From Paenibacillus sp. MAHUQ-63 (GTDB lineage Bacteria; Bacillota; Bacilli; Paenibacillales; NBRC-103111): a stretch of DNA of 64,000 nt. The position numbers were made by a program, and so were the translations under genes. The first letter of the stretch is position 1, and every line of letters starts with the position of its first letter. Below, piece after piece: positions 26,776-35,538 of the stretch. The stretch spans positions 124,001 through 188,000 of the forward strand of contig NZ_JARADB010000001.1 of assembly GCF_028765165.1 (NCBI RefSeq), in the 5' to 3' direction. The notes below the pieces were generated by a model. It was not told the origin of the DNA and did not search any database. It saw nothing but the letters and a program-made list of their open reading frames with translations.

Positions 26776-28272
26776 TTAATGAGCGATCCAGATCGCTTTC
26801 GATTTGGTATAAGAACTTAAGGAATGTATCGCGTATTCCTTGCCCCAGCCGCTTTGTCTAAACCCTCCGAACGGACTCGCGTAATCGTAACAGCCATAGC
26901 GGTTGACAAACACTTGTCCAGCATCCAACTGCTTCGCAACCCGGTGCGCTCTTGACACATCGTTCGTCCATAGTCCTGCGGCCAAACCGTAGATCGAGTC
27001 GTTCGCAAGCCGAACCGCTTCTTCTTCTGTATCAAAAGGAATCACAACGAGCACAGGCCCGAAAATCTCTTCTTGTGCCACGATCATATCATTCGTCACA
27101 TCGGCCAGGATCGTTGGCCGGACGAAATAACCATTGGCATTGTCGCCTTCTATGTCCCGATAGCCGCCAGCAGCAATGCGGGCGCCCTGGTCGACACCTT
27201 TTTGAATGTAGCCTAGGATGCTTTCCATGTGCGCTTTGGATACTTGCGGGCCTTGATTCGCATCCGGGTCGAATTGGTCACCCAAGCGGTAGCTGTCCGC
27301 AAACTCGGCAAGTTTCGCAACGACAGTTTCATAGATGGGCCTTTCCACAAACAGCCGCGTGGGAGCGGAGCATTTTTCCCCTTTATGCGTGAATAGTCCG
27401 TAAAAGGAACGCTCGATTGCCGCTGCCATATTCGGCGCATCGGCGAATAAAATATTCGGCGATTTGCCGCCAAGCTCAAGTGTCACAGGCTTCAGATTCG
27501 AATCCGCGGAATCGTGAACGAGCTGCTTGCCGACACCCGTGCTTCCGGTAAACGAGACTTTATCTACGCCCATATGACGCGTTATATAGGAACCGATGCG
27601 GCCCTCGCCGAGAATGAGGTTGATCGTCCCCTTCGGTAAAAGACCGGAATCATGAATGATTTCAAATAAACGGATGATCGAATAGCTCGTCGTGCTTGAC
27701 GGCTTGAATACGACCGTATTGCCCATCGCCAGCGCTGGAGCCAGCTTCCAGACGCCCATAACGATCGGGAAGTTCCAAGGTACGATTTGACCGCATACAC
27801 CGATCGGGTCTTTGGTTGTAAAACTAGTAAAATTGCCCTCTACCGGGTTCACTTCGCCATAGAATTTATCTACCCAGCCTCCGTAATACTCAAATAATTC
27901 GGCGGCTTCCGTCACGTCATCCGCATAAGCTTCCTTGTATAGCTTTCCGTTGTCCAGCGCCTCTAACGTCGCCAGCTCCTCATGATGCTCGCGAATGAGC
28001 GAGGCAATCCGCCACATGACGCGCCCCCGTTCTTTGCGGGACATCGACTTCCATTCCCCTTGCTCAAACGCCTGACGTGCGGCAGCTACCGCCAGGTTCA
28101 CATCTTCTTCATTCGCGCCGCGGAAGTTCCCAAGCACTTGCCCGTTAGCCGGATTGATCGAGCTAAGCAGCGAGCCTCTGCCTTCCACCCATTCTCCGCC
28201 AATATATAGAGATTTCGTTATTTTTAACCAATCCTTCGCCCAGTCCAATCGGGCATGCCGAATGTTACTCAT
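26776..28272 (-). CDS. Aldehyde dehydrogenase (betaine-aldehyde-dehydrogenase-like)
   Basis: NAD(P)-dependent ALDH of 498 residues, the usual length. Signatures: PWNFP near 168, SFTGST near 243, LELGGKSPN with the general base Glu near 267, the catalytic Cys in GEKCSAP near 301, and EEIFGPVL near 398. GGGAGG precedes the ATG, and the start overlaps the lyase gene by 8 bases. Overall it resembles the group that includes betaine aldehyde dehydrogenases, but the substrate cannot be fixed from motifs. With the zinc alcohol dehydrogenase it could convert an alcohol to a carboxylic acid. Confidence 0.9.
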   Translation of the reverse strand: MSNIRHARLDWAKDWLKITKSLYIGGEWVEGRGSLLSSINPANGQVLGNFRGANEEDVNLAVAAARQAFEQGEWKSMSRKERGRVMWRIASLIREHHEELATLEALDNGKLYKEAYADDVTEAAELFEYYGGWVDKFYGEVNPVEGNFTSFTTKDPIGVCGQIVPWNFPIVMGVWKLAPALAMGNTVVFKPSSTTSYSIIRLFEIIHDSGLLPKGTINLILGEGRIGSYITRHMGVDKVSFTGSTGVGKQLVHDSADSNLKPVTLELGGKSPNILFADAPNMAAAIERSFYGLFTHKGEKCSAPTRLFVERPIYETVVAKLAEFADSYRLGDQFDPDANQGPQVSKAHMESILGYIQKGVDQGARIAAGGYRDIEGDNANGYFVRPTILADVTNDMIVAQEEIFGPVLVVIPFDTEEEAVRLANDSIYGLAAGLWTNDVSRAHRVAKQLDAGQVFVNRYGCYDYASPFGGFRQSGWGKEYAIHSLSSYTKSKAIWIAH

Positions 28273-29563
28273 GCTTCTCTCTCCTCCCGAATTTTACAAT
28301 GATCTGCTCCGGTTTCCATTGCTTTAGCCACTCCGCTACCTGTGTATACCCGTATGTTTCCTTCAAATCAACGATCAGCGGAATGAAACTGTCTGCGTAA
28401 CGCTTGCATGTTTCTTCATTGACCGTGATACCGGCCAAGCACCGATAATCGAATATATCTGCCGTGCGGGCGAGCATCTGTATACTGTCGAGCAGTAGCG
28501 TGCCGATGAAACCGTCAGCCAAGTTCAAATGCACCTCGCCGAGCTCTACCGCCGACTGGATAATCGCATCATTGCCGCCGATCAGCAGACCGCAATGGAT
28601 TACCGTTTCCGGAATGACCGGATTGACTTTACCTGGAAAAAAGGAGGATCCTGCCTGCACCGCAGGAAGCGTCAGCTCGGATAATCCGGTTTCGGGGCCT
28701 GAAGCGAGCAGCCGCAAATCTTTGGCCAATTTTACGAGCACTGCTGATGTGAGCCGAATTTCTGCTGACAAACGGCCTAAATCGTCCGGATATTGCGCTG
28801 CATCATACAGATTCGGCCGCAATCGCAGAGGAAGCGCTGTTATTTCGGCGAGCACAGGGACAATTGCTTGACGGTAATTCAAGCTGGCTCCTGTGCCGGA
28901 GCCGATCACAGTCCCGCCCAGATTGATGTGATGAATGCCATCCACCGCATGATCCACTGCTTCCAGCCGGCGCCACAACGCAGATGCCGTCGCCTGAAAC
29001 AAAACCCCTGCCGATACGCGCATCCCGTCCTGCCAGCAGGTGCGGGCGATCGTTGTTACCGGCTCCAGCTCCAATGCCTTTGCTTCTAGCGTTGCTATGA
29101 TCCGAAGCAAGTTCATCTTTAACGACTTCGCTGACTCAATGAGCGCAATACGAATTGCCGTGTGGCATACGTCGGCTGTCGATTGGGACGCATTCACATG
29201 ATCCGCGGGATGCACATCTCCCCCCGCCAGACCGGCGATCACTTCGTTCACGTTTATGTTGATGCCGATACTCCCGCCGCCGTGGAAGGCGTCTACGGGA
29301 AATTGATCCGTATACTCGCCTTTGATCAACTTATCACAAGCGGCGATGATCGCGTCCCTGATCGGTTCGCCGATCGTCCCGTCTTGCGAATTGGCGATTG
29401 CCGCCGCTTTTTTCACGGCTGCGAGCGCGCGAATGTAAGCAGGAAATTGCGCCAGGGTCCGGCCTGAGTAGCTCATATTGGCGACCGTTCGCGCCGTCTG
29501 TATGCCGTACAAGGCATCATCCGGGATATGCAGCGATCCGAACACATCATTAACTTCCCGCAT
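28265..29563 (-). CDS. Aspartase/fumarase-superfamily lyase, divergent active site
   Basis: Lyase of 432 residues in the superfamily that eliminates an amine or hydroxyl to give fumarate. Superfamily motifs are present: NASQSTADV, NINVNEVI and the signature loop GSSFFPGKVNPV near 305. Yet two substrate-binding motifs are altered: the usual GRTHLQD reads ARTCWQD (the conserved His is Cys, near residue 175), and the GTS loop before NxNxNEV reads GGSIGI. Ordinary aspartase or fumarase activity is therefore doubtful; an N-substituted aspartate or similar succinate may be the substrate. I chose ATG 29563, overlapping the ATPase gene by 14 bases; a TTG at 29605 would extend it by 14 residues. Confidence 0.82.
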   Translation of the reverse strand: MREVNDVFGSLHIPDDALYGIQTARTVANMSYSGRTLAQFPAYIRALAAVKKAAAIANSQDGTIGEPIRDAIIAACDKLIKGEYTDQFPVDAFHGGGSIGININVNEVIAGLAGGDVHPADHVNASQSTADVCHTAIRIALIESAKSLKMNLLRIIATLEAKALELEPVTTIARTCWQDGMRVSAGVLFQATASALWRRLEAVDHAVDGIHHINLGGTVIGSGTGASLNYRQAIVPVLAEITALPLRLRPNLYDAAQYPDDLGRLSAEIRLTSAVLVKLAKDLRLLASGPETGLSELTLPAVQAGSSFFPGKVNPVIPETVIHCGLLIGGNDAIIQSAVELGEVHLNLADGFIGTLLLDSIQMLARTADIFDYRCLAGITVNEETCKRYADSFIPLIVDLKETYGYTQVAEWLKQWKPEQIIVKFGRREKHE

Positions 29564-30533
29564 AAGTACGTCCGTGTTCTTCCATTTGATCCAGGATCGT
29601 ATCAATATCGATTGTCCCTATACGGCAATTCATGTGATTGACAACCGTCAGTTCCTTTACTCTTGTTTCAACCAAACGGGTGAATACATCCTTCACGCTT
29701 TCTTCTAGCTGAACGACATTGTAGCTGCTGACGACAGGCCCTTTTTCCCAATTCTTCACATCAAGAATGTCGCTGATTTTGAGTAGATTCATCCGCCGGT
29801 AAATGTCTCTGTCGCCGACCAGCTTTTTCACAAAATCATTGACAGGGCTCGTAATTATCGCATACGGAGTATCGAACTGGACGATTCGACCGCTCTGCAT
29901 CACCACGATCCGATCGGCAAGCCGGAAGGCTTCATCCACATCGTGAGTAACGAAAAGAATCGTTTTCTTCGTCTTGCGCTGAATGCGCCGCAGTTCGTCC
30001 TGCAAGCTGAGCCGCGTGATGGCATCGATAGCGCCGAAAGGTTCATCCATTAACAGAATGCTTGGATCGGCGGCCAGTGCGCGGGCAATGCCGACTCTTT
30101 GCTGCTGGCCGCCGGACAGCTGGCTCGGCAGCCGTTTGCGGAAAACTTTCGGATCGAGGTGCACCATCTCCAGCAGCTCGTCGATACGCTCGGAAATCAC
30201 CTTCTCATTCCAGCTAAGCAGGCGTGGAACTACGGCAATGTTATCTTCGATCCGCATATGCGGAAACAGCCCATTCTGCTGAATGACATAACCGATCCGG
30301 CGGCGCAGCGTCTCCGGCTGCATCGCCATGATGTCCGTCCCGTCAATCTCGATCGTGCCCGAAGTGGGCTCATACAATCGGTTGGTCATCTTGAGCAGCG
30401 TCGTTTTTCCGCAGCCCGAAGGACCCAGGAAGACGATAAACTCGCCTTCCTGGACGGATAAATTGACATGGTCGACAGCTGGAGCCATAGCACCTGGATA
30501 CTGTTTAAACACCTGTTTGTAATTAATGCTCAT
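29550..30533 (-). CDS. OpuCA-like ABC ATPase for quaternary amines
   Basis: ATP-binding subunit of an osmoprotectant-type importer, 327 residues. Walker A GPSGCGKT near 37-44, signature LSGGQQQR near 138, Walker B ILLMDEP near 159 and the His of the switch region (VTHD) near 195. A C-terminal tail of about 75 residues resembles a single CBS-like regulatory segment rather than the full pair seen in OpuCA. It follows the binding-protein gene by 124 bases. The family handles glycine betaine, choline, carnitine and similar compounds. Confidence 0.9.
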   Translation of the reverse strand: MSINYKQVFKQYPGAMAPAVDHVNLSVQEGEFIVFLGPSGCGKTTLLKMTNRLYEPTSGTIEIDGTDIMAMQPETLRRRIGYVIQQNGLFPHMRIEDNIAVVPRLLSWNEKVISERIDELLEMVHLDPKVFRKRLPSQLSGGQQQRVGIARALAADPSILLMDEPFGAIDAITRLSLQDELRRIQRKTKKTILFVTHDVDEAFRLADRIVVMQSGRIVQFDTPYAIITSPVNDFVKKLVGDRDIYRRMNLLKISDILDVKNWEKGPVVSSYNVVQLEESVKDVFTRLVETRVKELTVVNHMNCRIGTIDIDTILDQMEEHGRTYAGS

Positions 30534-30657
30534 CAGTTACTCACCTCATCAGAAATTCAAATTGACAGAACGGAAGTGCGAAGGCTGGATCTAGCCTCCG
30601 TCCACTCCCCCATCGATGTACAACATTGCTTGTATTGTAAGCAAAGCGACTTCAGCG

Positions 30658-31587
30658 CTATTTGATAAGTTTGTTTTCTTTAAGGAATGTTTTGGCTACA
30701 TCTTCAATTTCTTGCTTCTCAGGACCGTCAACCTGCCAGTTCAATTTTTGAATGGCTTTGTCATCCAGCAGCTTGGATAATTGATTCAGGCGATCCTTAA
30801 TTTTCGGTTCCGCACTCAGCTTCTCATTGCGAATCAGCGGCGCTACCTGATAAGCCGGGAAGAAGCCTACATCGTCTTTCAGCTGGACCAATCCCATGCC
30901 GACAATTTGTCCGTCGGTTCCTACGGAAACCGTCACATCCGATTGCCCGTCTTTCAACGGATTGTAACGAAGGCTGTAATCGATCTGGAATTGCTTCTTG
31001 AACTTGAAACCGCCTTTATCTTTAAATACTTTTTGCAATCCAGGCAGCGAATCCTCGCGTACATCGAATTCCTGCGGATAGGAAAGTGTTAGCTCGTTAG
31101 AATTTGCAGCCAGATCCGAGATCGTTACAAGCTTATATTTGTCAGCCGTCTCTTTCTTCACTGCAAAGCCGTAAGTGGCGTTCTCTTGTGCCGAATCCAG
31201 CCACGTGAGGTTCCATTGTTTGAAGCCGTCGGCCAGCGTTTGCTCCACCTTCTTCTGATCCTTCTCCACCGGCTGCTTGAGCATAACCGTCAGGCCTGTC
31301 CCCGTATATTCCGGATAAATGTCCAGGTCGCCTTTTTTCAACGCTTCAAATGTCGGAGCCGTACCTCCCAGGCTTAACTTCCTCGTTACTTTAATACCCA
31401 TATCTTCGAAGATTTCGGCATACATCTCGCCAATCAAATGGTTTTCCGTGTTATCTTTGGAACCGACAGTCAGAGCAAGCTTACTTGACGAGGCTCCGTC
31501 CGTTGAAGCTGTCTTCGTGCTGCCGCAGCCAGCCAGTGCTACTGCTGTAATCGTTAGAACGGATAGTACCAAAATGCGTTTTTTCAT
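30658..31587 (-). CDS. OpuAC/OpuCC-like substrate-binding lipoprotein
   Basis: Extracellular binding lipoprotein for a quaternary-ammonium-type ligand. The true start is ATG 31587 (MKKRILVLSV), with AAAGGGGA 7 bases upstream; the open frame extends further but without a site. Lipobox LAGC near residue 20. The body has the OpuAC-type pattern (VGSKDNTENHLIGEMYAEIF, GDLDIYPEYTGTGL) common to OpuCC and ProX-like proteins that bind choline, carnitine or betaines. It is in one operon with two permeases and an ATPase. Confidence 0.9.
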   Translation of the reverse strand: MKKRILVLSVLTITAVALAGCGSTKTASTDGASSSKLALTVGSKDNTENHLIGEMYAEIFEDMGIKVTRKLSLGGTAPTFEALKKGDLDIYPEYTGTGLTVMLKQPVEKDQKKVEQTLADGFKQWNLTWLDSAQENATYGFAVKKETADKYKLVTISDLAANSNELTLSYPQEFDVREDSLPGLQKVFKDKGGFKFKKQFQIDYSLRYNPLKDGQSDVTVSVGTDGQIVGMGLVQLKDDVGFFPAYQVAPLIRNEKLSAEPKIKDRLNQLSKLLDDKAIQKLNWQVDGPEKQEIEDVAKTFLKENKLIK

Positions 31588-31653
31588 ATGAATGTCCCCT
31601 TTATCAAATAGATTTAATTTTTCAATCGCCTTGTGGGCTGCATTGATCATTTA

Positions 31654-32286
31654 TCAGTAATAACTCAAACGCTTTTGAATGTAAGCGAATACACTTTCGC
31701 TTGCGATCGCCAACAACGCGACGGGTACAGCTCCAATGAGCAAGTAGCTTTTCGACATCATGCTGACGCCATTGATAATATAGCTGCCCAGCCCGCTTCC
31801 GCCAATCAATACGGCCAGCGTCGCACTCGCGATAACCTCCACGGAAGCCGAGCGAACGCCTGCCAGCATAACTGGAAGAGCAAGCGGAAACTCGACTTTG
31901 AACACCGTCTGCAGCGACGTCATGCCCATTCCTTTGGCGGCTTCCTTGACACCAGCGTCGATTTCGCGAAACGCAACATAGGTGTTAATAATGATGGGTG
32001 GACAAGCGAGCACGATCAAAGCAAGCAGCGCGGGCAAAAAACCAACCCCCAGCACCGGCATGGCCAAAGCCAGAATCGCGAGACTCGGTACGACACGGAA
32101 CATATTGATGCCGTTAATGATATAGTTGGCCACTGCCAGCTTTCTGGAAATCCAGATGCCAAGCGGAACGCAAATGAGCAGCGCGACGCCTACGGCCGTG
32201 AGACTGAGTACGAGGTGGCTAAGCAAGTTGCTCCAAAATACGGAAGCGTTTTCTTGAAAATACGTTTGAATTTCTTTCCAAAGCAC
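31654..32286 (-). CDS. OpuCD-like permease
   Basis: Membrane permease subunit of 210 residues with five or six membrane helices and the EAA loop (KEAAKGMGMTSLQTVFKVEF). The pair with the permease upstream matches OpuCB/OpuCD in length and order. It lies 24 bases downstream of the first permease, with the binding protein and ATPase next. Confidence 0.9.
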   Translation of the reverse strand: MLWKEIQTYFQENASVFWSNLLSHLVLSLTAVGVALLICVPLGIWISRKLAVANYIINGINMFRVVPSLAILALAMPVLGVGFLPALLALIVLACPPIIINTYVAFREIDAGVKEAAKGMGMTSLQTVFKVEFPLALPVMLAGVRSASVEVIASATLAVLIGGSGLGSYIINGVSMMSKSYLLIGAVPVALLAIASESVFAYIQKRLSYY

Positions 32287-32310
32287 GGATGGTTACCTCC
32301 TTTAGCAGCG

Positions 32311-32931
32311 CTACGCCAATTTCGGACGAAGCAGCTTCTCAATCAATCTAAACAAACCATCTGCAGCGATGGCCAACAACGTAATCGCGATGGTTCCCGC
32401 AATAATTTTGCCGGTATGCTGATGATTCAAGCCTTGAAAAATAAGCGTTCCCAATCCGCCTCCACCGATCCAGGCTGCAATGGTCCCGATCGAGATGATG
32501 GATACGGTTGCAATTCGAATCCCAGCCAGAATGACTGGAACGGACAGCGGCATCTCAATTTTCCAAACGATTTGCCATTTGCTCATGCCCATTCCTTTGG
32601 CCGCTTCGAGCATCATCGGATCGATGCCTTTAATGGCCGATATGATATTCCGGACCAAAATCATCTGGGCATAAGCGACGAGCCCGATCGTTGCCGTTTT
32701 GACGCCCAGTCCGGTATATGGAATCAATGCCGCATAGAGCGCCATGCTCGGTATCGTATACACGATGCCCAGCATACCGGTCACCGGCGTGTGGAGCCGC
32801 CGGTACTTCGCGACCAAGAAACCGATCGGAAAAGCGAACAGTAAGGCCATCCCGAGCGATGTAAACGTCAAGAGGACGTGTTCTCCAAACAAGGCCCCTA
32901 CCTTTTCCCAATTGTTGAATAAATAGCTCAT
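32311..32931 (-). CDS. OpuCB-like permease
   Basis: Membrane permease of 206 residues with the EAA loop LEAAKGMGMSKWQIVWKIE. Its ATG overlaps the stop of the preceding 49-residue gene by one base (TGATG), so translation is coupled. First importer gene in the sigma-54 operon. Confidence 0.9.
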   Translation of the reverse strand: MSYLFNNWEKVGALFGEHVLLTFTSLGMALLFAFPIGFLVAKYRRLHTPVTGMLGIVYTIPSMALYAALIPYTGLGVKTATIGLVAYAQMILVRNIISAIKGIDPMMLEAAKGMGMSKWQIVWKIEMPLSVPVILAGIRIATVSIISIGTIAAWIGGGGLGTLIFQGLNHQHTGKIIAGTIAITLLAIAADGLFRLIEKLLRPKLA

Positions 32932-33080
32932 CAGCTTTCACCTACATACACGTGCTTGTAATCATAACTTTCAAGCGCTTCTTCATCGAGTTCGATACCG
33001 AGCCCCGTCGTATCCGATGCTTTGAAAGGCAAGTCCAAAGGAAGCAGATTATGTTTGATATCGCTTGCAGTAATTTTCAT
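32931..33080 (-). CDS. 49-residue acidic protein, first gene of the sigma-54 operon
   Basis: Small protein beginning MKITASDIKHNLLPLDLP and ending DYKHVYVGES. I do not recognise it. GAGGTG lies 5 bases before ATG 33080, and the start is about 25 bases after the expected transcription start. The stop overlaps the permease start, so it is a real translated leader gene. It is acidic, has no membrane segment or cysteine, and may be a leader peptide needed for permease translation or a small accessory subunit. Confidence 0.7.
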   Translation of the reverse strand: MKITASDIKHNLLPLDLPFKASDTTGLGIELDEEALESYDYKHVYVGES

Positions 33081-33115
33081 CTTGTCACCTCTTCTATTTG
33101 GATGACTATATACAG

Positions 33116-33131
33116 AGCAAGAAGCGTGCCA
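33116..33131 (-). promoter_or_regulatory. Sigma-54 promoter of importer/lyase operon
   Basis: Minus-strand TGGCACGCTTCTTGCT matches the consensus TGGCACG-N4-TTGCW at every position. Expected transcription start near 33105, some 25 bases before the 49-residue ORF. Confidence 0.92.
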
Positions 33132-33190
33132 ATAGAAAAAACCGACGTTGAATAAGCAAATAAACATATGAGGCTCTAATTTTGTAAGCG

Positions 33191-33234
33191 ATTGCACAAA
33201 ATTTTTACGGCAAACTGTAAAAAAATTGCGCAAT
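33191..33234. promoter_or_regulatory. Inverted repeat, probable activator (enhancer) site
   Basis: Arms ATTGCACAAAATTTTTAC and GTAAAAAAATTGCGCAAT match at 15 of 18 pairs. The centre is about 82 bases from the -24 element. Same sequence family as 23513-23552. The likely binder is the NtrC-type activator encoded at 34217-35527. Confidence 0.7.
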
Positions 33235-33244
33235 TTCAATATAA

Positions 33245-33271
33245 AAAGAACACGGTTTATTTTCCGTGTTC
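33245..33271 (-). terminator. Terminator after sensor/activator/binding-protein operon
   Basis: Stem GAACACGG...CCGTGTTC followed by TTTTT on the minus strand. The stem begins at the stop codon of the binding-protein gene. Confidence 0.8.
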
Positions 33272-34220
33272 ATCGATTCAAAATATGATTTTGCAGCAAA
33301 AATTCGCGGGCTATTTGGGTCACATCCTTATGCAGAATATCGACCTGGTACATCAATTCCATCATATTGCTATTATTGACGACTTGAGCAATGGGTCTGA
33401 TGATATCGCTGATCTCTTTATTTTGATCGAGCGTATTTTTGAGAATAACCGGAGCCGTGTGGTACGGCGGAAACGAATGCCGGTCATCCTCGATAACCAC
33501 CAGATGAAGTTCTTTAATCCGGGGATCGGTGGCAAGACCAATCACTACTTCTACACGTGACTCTTTGACAGCCTGCGGCAGCAGGCTTGTATCCATGGCA
33601 ACAATTTGATTGCGGGGGATGGTAAAATCATAAATTTCCTGAAGCCGTTTCACGCCATCTTCCCTCTGCAAGTATTCATCGTTCGTGGCGAACTTCATTG
33701 AAGCCCGGTTCCCCTCAAAAACGCGAATCAGATCCGATATGGTCCGAATGCCAAGCTGCCGCGCGATATCGTCCCGCATCAGCAGCGCCCAGCTGCTGTT
33801 AAACTCACTTCGCGGCAGCCAGACGATCCCTTTCTCCGCATCGGATGCCAAGACGGCTCGATACACTTCGTCCGGATCGAACAGCACAGCTTGTTTCTGA
33901 TAATATTGCCTCGCCGTCGTCGTATATTCCCAATACAAGTCGATGACCCCCGCCTCCATCGCAGAGCGGACCGCATCGCTATCGAGTGTAACCATCTCAT
34001 TCACCGGATATCCGTGCTCACGCAGCACAAGCGAGGTCATTTTCATCAGCAAATATTGCTCCGTTATCGACTTGGATCCGACCGTTATTCTCGTTTTGTT
34101 GAGAGGAAGCGGTTTATGGCTTACATTTGGCGCATCCAAGGCTCCGCGGTTACAGGACGATAGGAAGACCATCAGTAGCACCCCCAACAACGAGCTACAT
34201 AACAATTTGTATTTCGTCAT
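33270..34220 (-). CDS. OpuAC-like binding lipoprotein linked to the sensor kinase
   Basis: 316 residues, lipobox LSSC near residue 23, then an OpuAC-type body (VGSKSITEQYLLMKM, GVIDLYWEYTTTARQYY). Its ATG overlaps the activator's stop by 4 bases, so it belongs to the kinase/activator operon and not to the importer, which has its own binding protein. There is no permease or ATPase beside it. I infer that it captures the ligand outside the cell and either presents it to the sensor kinase or shares the importer. About as long as transport binding proteins of this family. Confidence 0.85.
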   Translation of the reverse strand: MTKYKLLCSSLLGVLLMVFLSSCNRGALDAPNVSHKPLPLNKTRITVGSKSITEQYLLMKMTSLVLREHGYPVNEMVTLDSDAVRSAMEAGVIDLYWEYTTTARQYYQKQAVLFDPDEVYRAVLASDAEKGIVWLPRSEFNSSWALLMRDDIARQLGIRTISDLIRVFEGNRASMKFATNDEYLQREDGVKRLQEIYDFTIPRNQIVAMDTSLLPQAVKESRVEVVIGLATDPRIKELHLVVIEDDRHSFPPYHTAPVILKNTLDQNKEISDIIRPIAQVVNNSNMMELMYQVDILHKDVTQIAREFLLQNHILNR

Positions 34221-35527
34221 CGTTTGATCTTCTTCATTTTATGGATTAACGTGTTACGGGAAATGCCCAGCAGATCCGCTGCTTTCGTCTGGTTTCCCTT
34301 GACGCGGAGCAGCGCGTCCTCGATCATCTTTTCCTCGACCTCTTCGAGCACGTCTTGCAGCTTGCCGGCCGGAGATTCCACTGGTTTCGTTTCAATGGAA
34401 TCCGAAAGATTGGGAGGCAAATCTCCGATATGCAGATGGCCGGTCGTTTTCATAATATGCATCCGCTCCAGCACATTGAACAGTTCCCGTATGTTGCCTT
34501 GCCAAGGCAAAGTTTCAAGCATTTTTTTGAGCTCATCGGAGGCAGTCACCGATTTGCCGTATTTCAAATTGAGATCCTTCAACTTTAGTTGGATAAGCAT
34601 CTTGATGTCCTCTTTACGTTCGCGCAGCGGCGGCAAAACAATTTCCACCAGGTTCAAACGGTAGTATAAGTCCTCGCGAAACTTGCCGCTGCGTACGAAA
34701 TCCTGAATATTCCGGTTCGTCGCGGCAATAATGCGTACATCCACCTGGCGCTCTTGATGACTTCCAAGCCGTATAATCCGCTTTTCTTCGATGACATGCA
34801 GCAGCTTTGCCTGGGTTGCAAGGGACATCTCGCCAATCTCATCTAGGAAAATGGTGCCCTGATTGGCCGCCTCGAATTTGCCGATGCGCGTATCGATCGC
34901 GCCTGTGAAAGCCCCTTTTTCATAACCGAACAATTCGCTCTCCAACAGGTTCTCCGGAATCGCCGCACAATTGAGGGATATAAACGGGTGCTGATGGCGA
35001 TGGCTCATCTGATGAACCCATTTAGCAAGCGCCGTTTTGCCGACTCCGCTCTCTCCGAGCAGCAAAATGCTGGCATCGGTTTGATTGACCCGCTCGAGCA
35101 TCTCGCGAATTTGCTTCATTCTGTCGCTTACAAATGCCATAGTGCCCGTAAATTCTTCAGTGTCCGTTAGCGGCAGAACCGTCTGAATCTTTTCGGCCAA
35201 CACTTTCAATTCAATCGGTTTGTTGAAATAGTCTGCAGCGCCGAGCTTCATCGCCATTACTGCATTTTCCACATTTCCGTATGCGGTCAGCATAAAAACG
35301 AGCAAATACGGATGCTTCTGTTTAATCGCCTGGAGCACGTCCAGTCCGGTCATATCCGTGAGCATATAGTCCAAGATGACTGCTCCGTAGGTAAGCCGCT
35401 CTATCAGACCGATAGCCGTCTTGCCATCTTGGGCTGTGTCGACTTGATAGCCGCAGCGTTCCAATTTGATGGCAATATTCCGGCATAACTTCACTTCGTC
35501 GTCTACTACCAGAATTCTGTGTGTCAT
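34217..35527 (-). CDS. NtrC-type sigma-54 activator (response regulator)
   Basis: 436 residues. Receiver domain (1-120) with D9-D10, phospho-acceptor D53 and the Thr and Lys switch residues (LTAY, NKP). AAA+ domain with Walker A GESGVGKT near 160, the sigma-54-contacting GAFTGA loop near 205 and Walker B TIFLDEIGEM. C-terminal Fis-type helix-turn-helix (GNQTKAADLLGISRNTLIHK). The GGAGGAAG site precedes the ATG, 11 bases after the kinase. It should open the two sigma-54 promoters at 23437 and 33116 after binding the inverted repeats upstream of them. Confidence 0.95.
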   Translation of the reverse strand: MTHRILVVDDEVKLCRNIAIKLERCGYQVDTAQDGKTAIGLIERLTYGAVILDYMLTDMTGLDVLQAIKQKHPYLLVFMLTAYGNVENAVMAMKLGAADYFNKPIELKVLAEKIQTVLPLTDTEEFTGTMAFVSDRMKQIREMLERVNQTDASILLLGESGVGKTALAKWVHQMSHRHQHPFISLNCAAIPENLLESELFGYEKGAFTGAIDTRIGKFEAANQGTIFLDEIGEMSLATQAKLLHVIEEKRIIRLGSHQERQVDVRIIAATNRNIQDFVRSGKFREDLYYRLNLVEIVLPPLRERKEDIKMLIQLKLKDLNLKYGKSVTASDELKKMLETLPWQGNIRELFNVLERMHIMKTTGHLHIGDLPPNLSDSIETKPVESPAGKLQDVLEEVEEKMIEDALLRVKGNQTKAADLLGISRNTLIHKMKKIKR

Positions 35528-35538
35528 TCAGCTTCCTC

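Larger units (their letters stand above)
33106..33275. repeat. Duplicated regulatory block, copy 2
   Basis: Partner of 23428-23605, with promoter, inverted repeat and terminator in the same order and at nearly the same distances. Confidence 0.9.

Noticed and set aside
31633-32844. Plus-strand frame of 403 codons opposite the permease genes
   Set aside because: It is the antisense shadow of two clear permease genes; composition is very rich in Gln/Asn/Arg/His and shows no domain.
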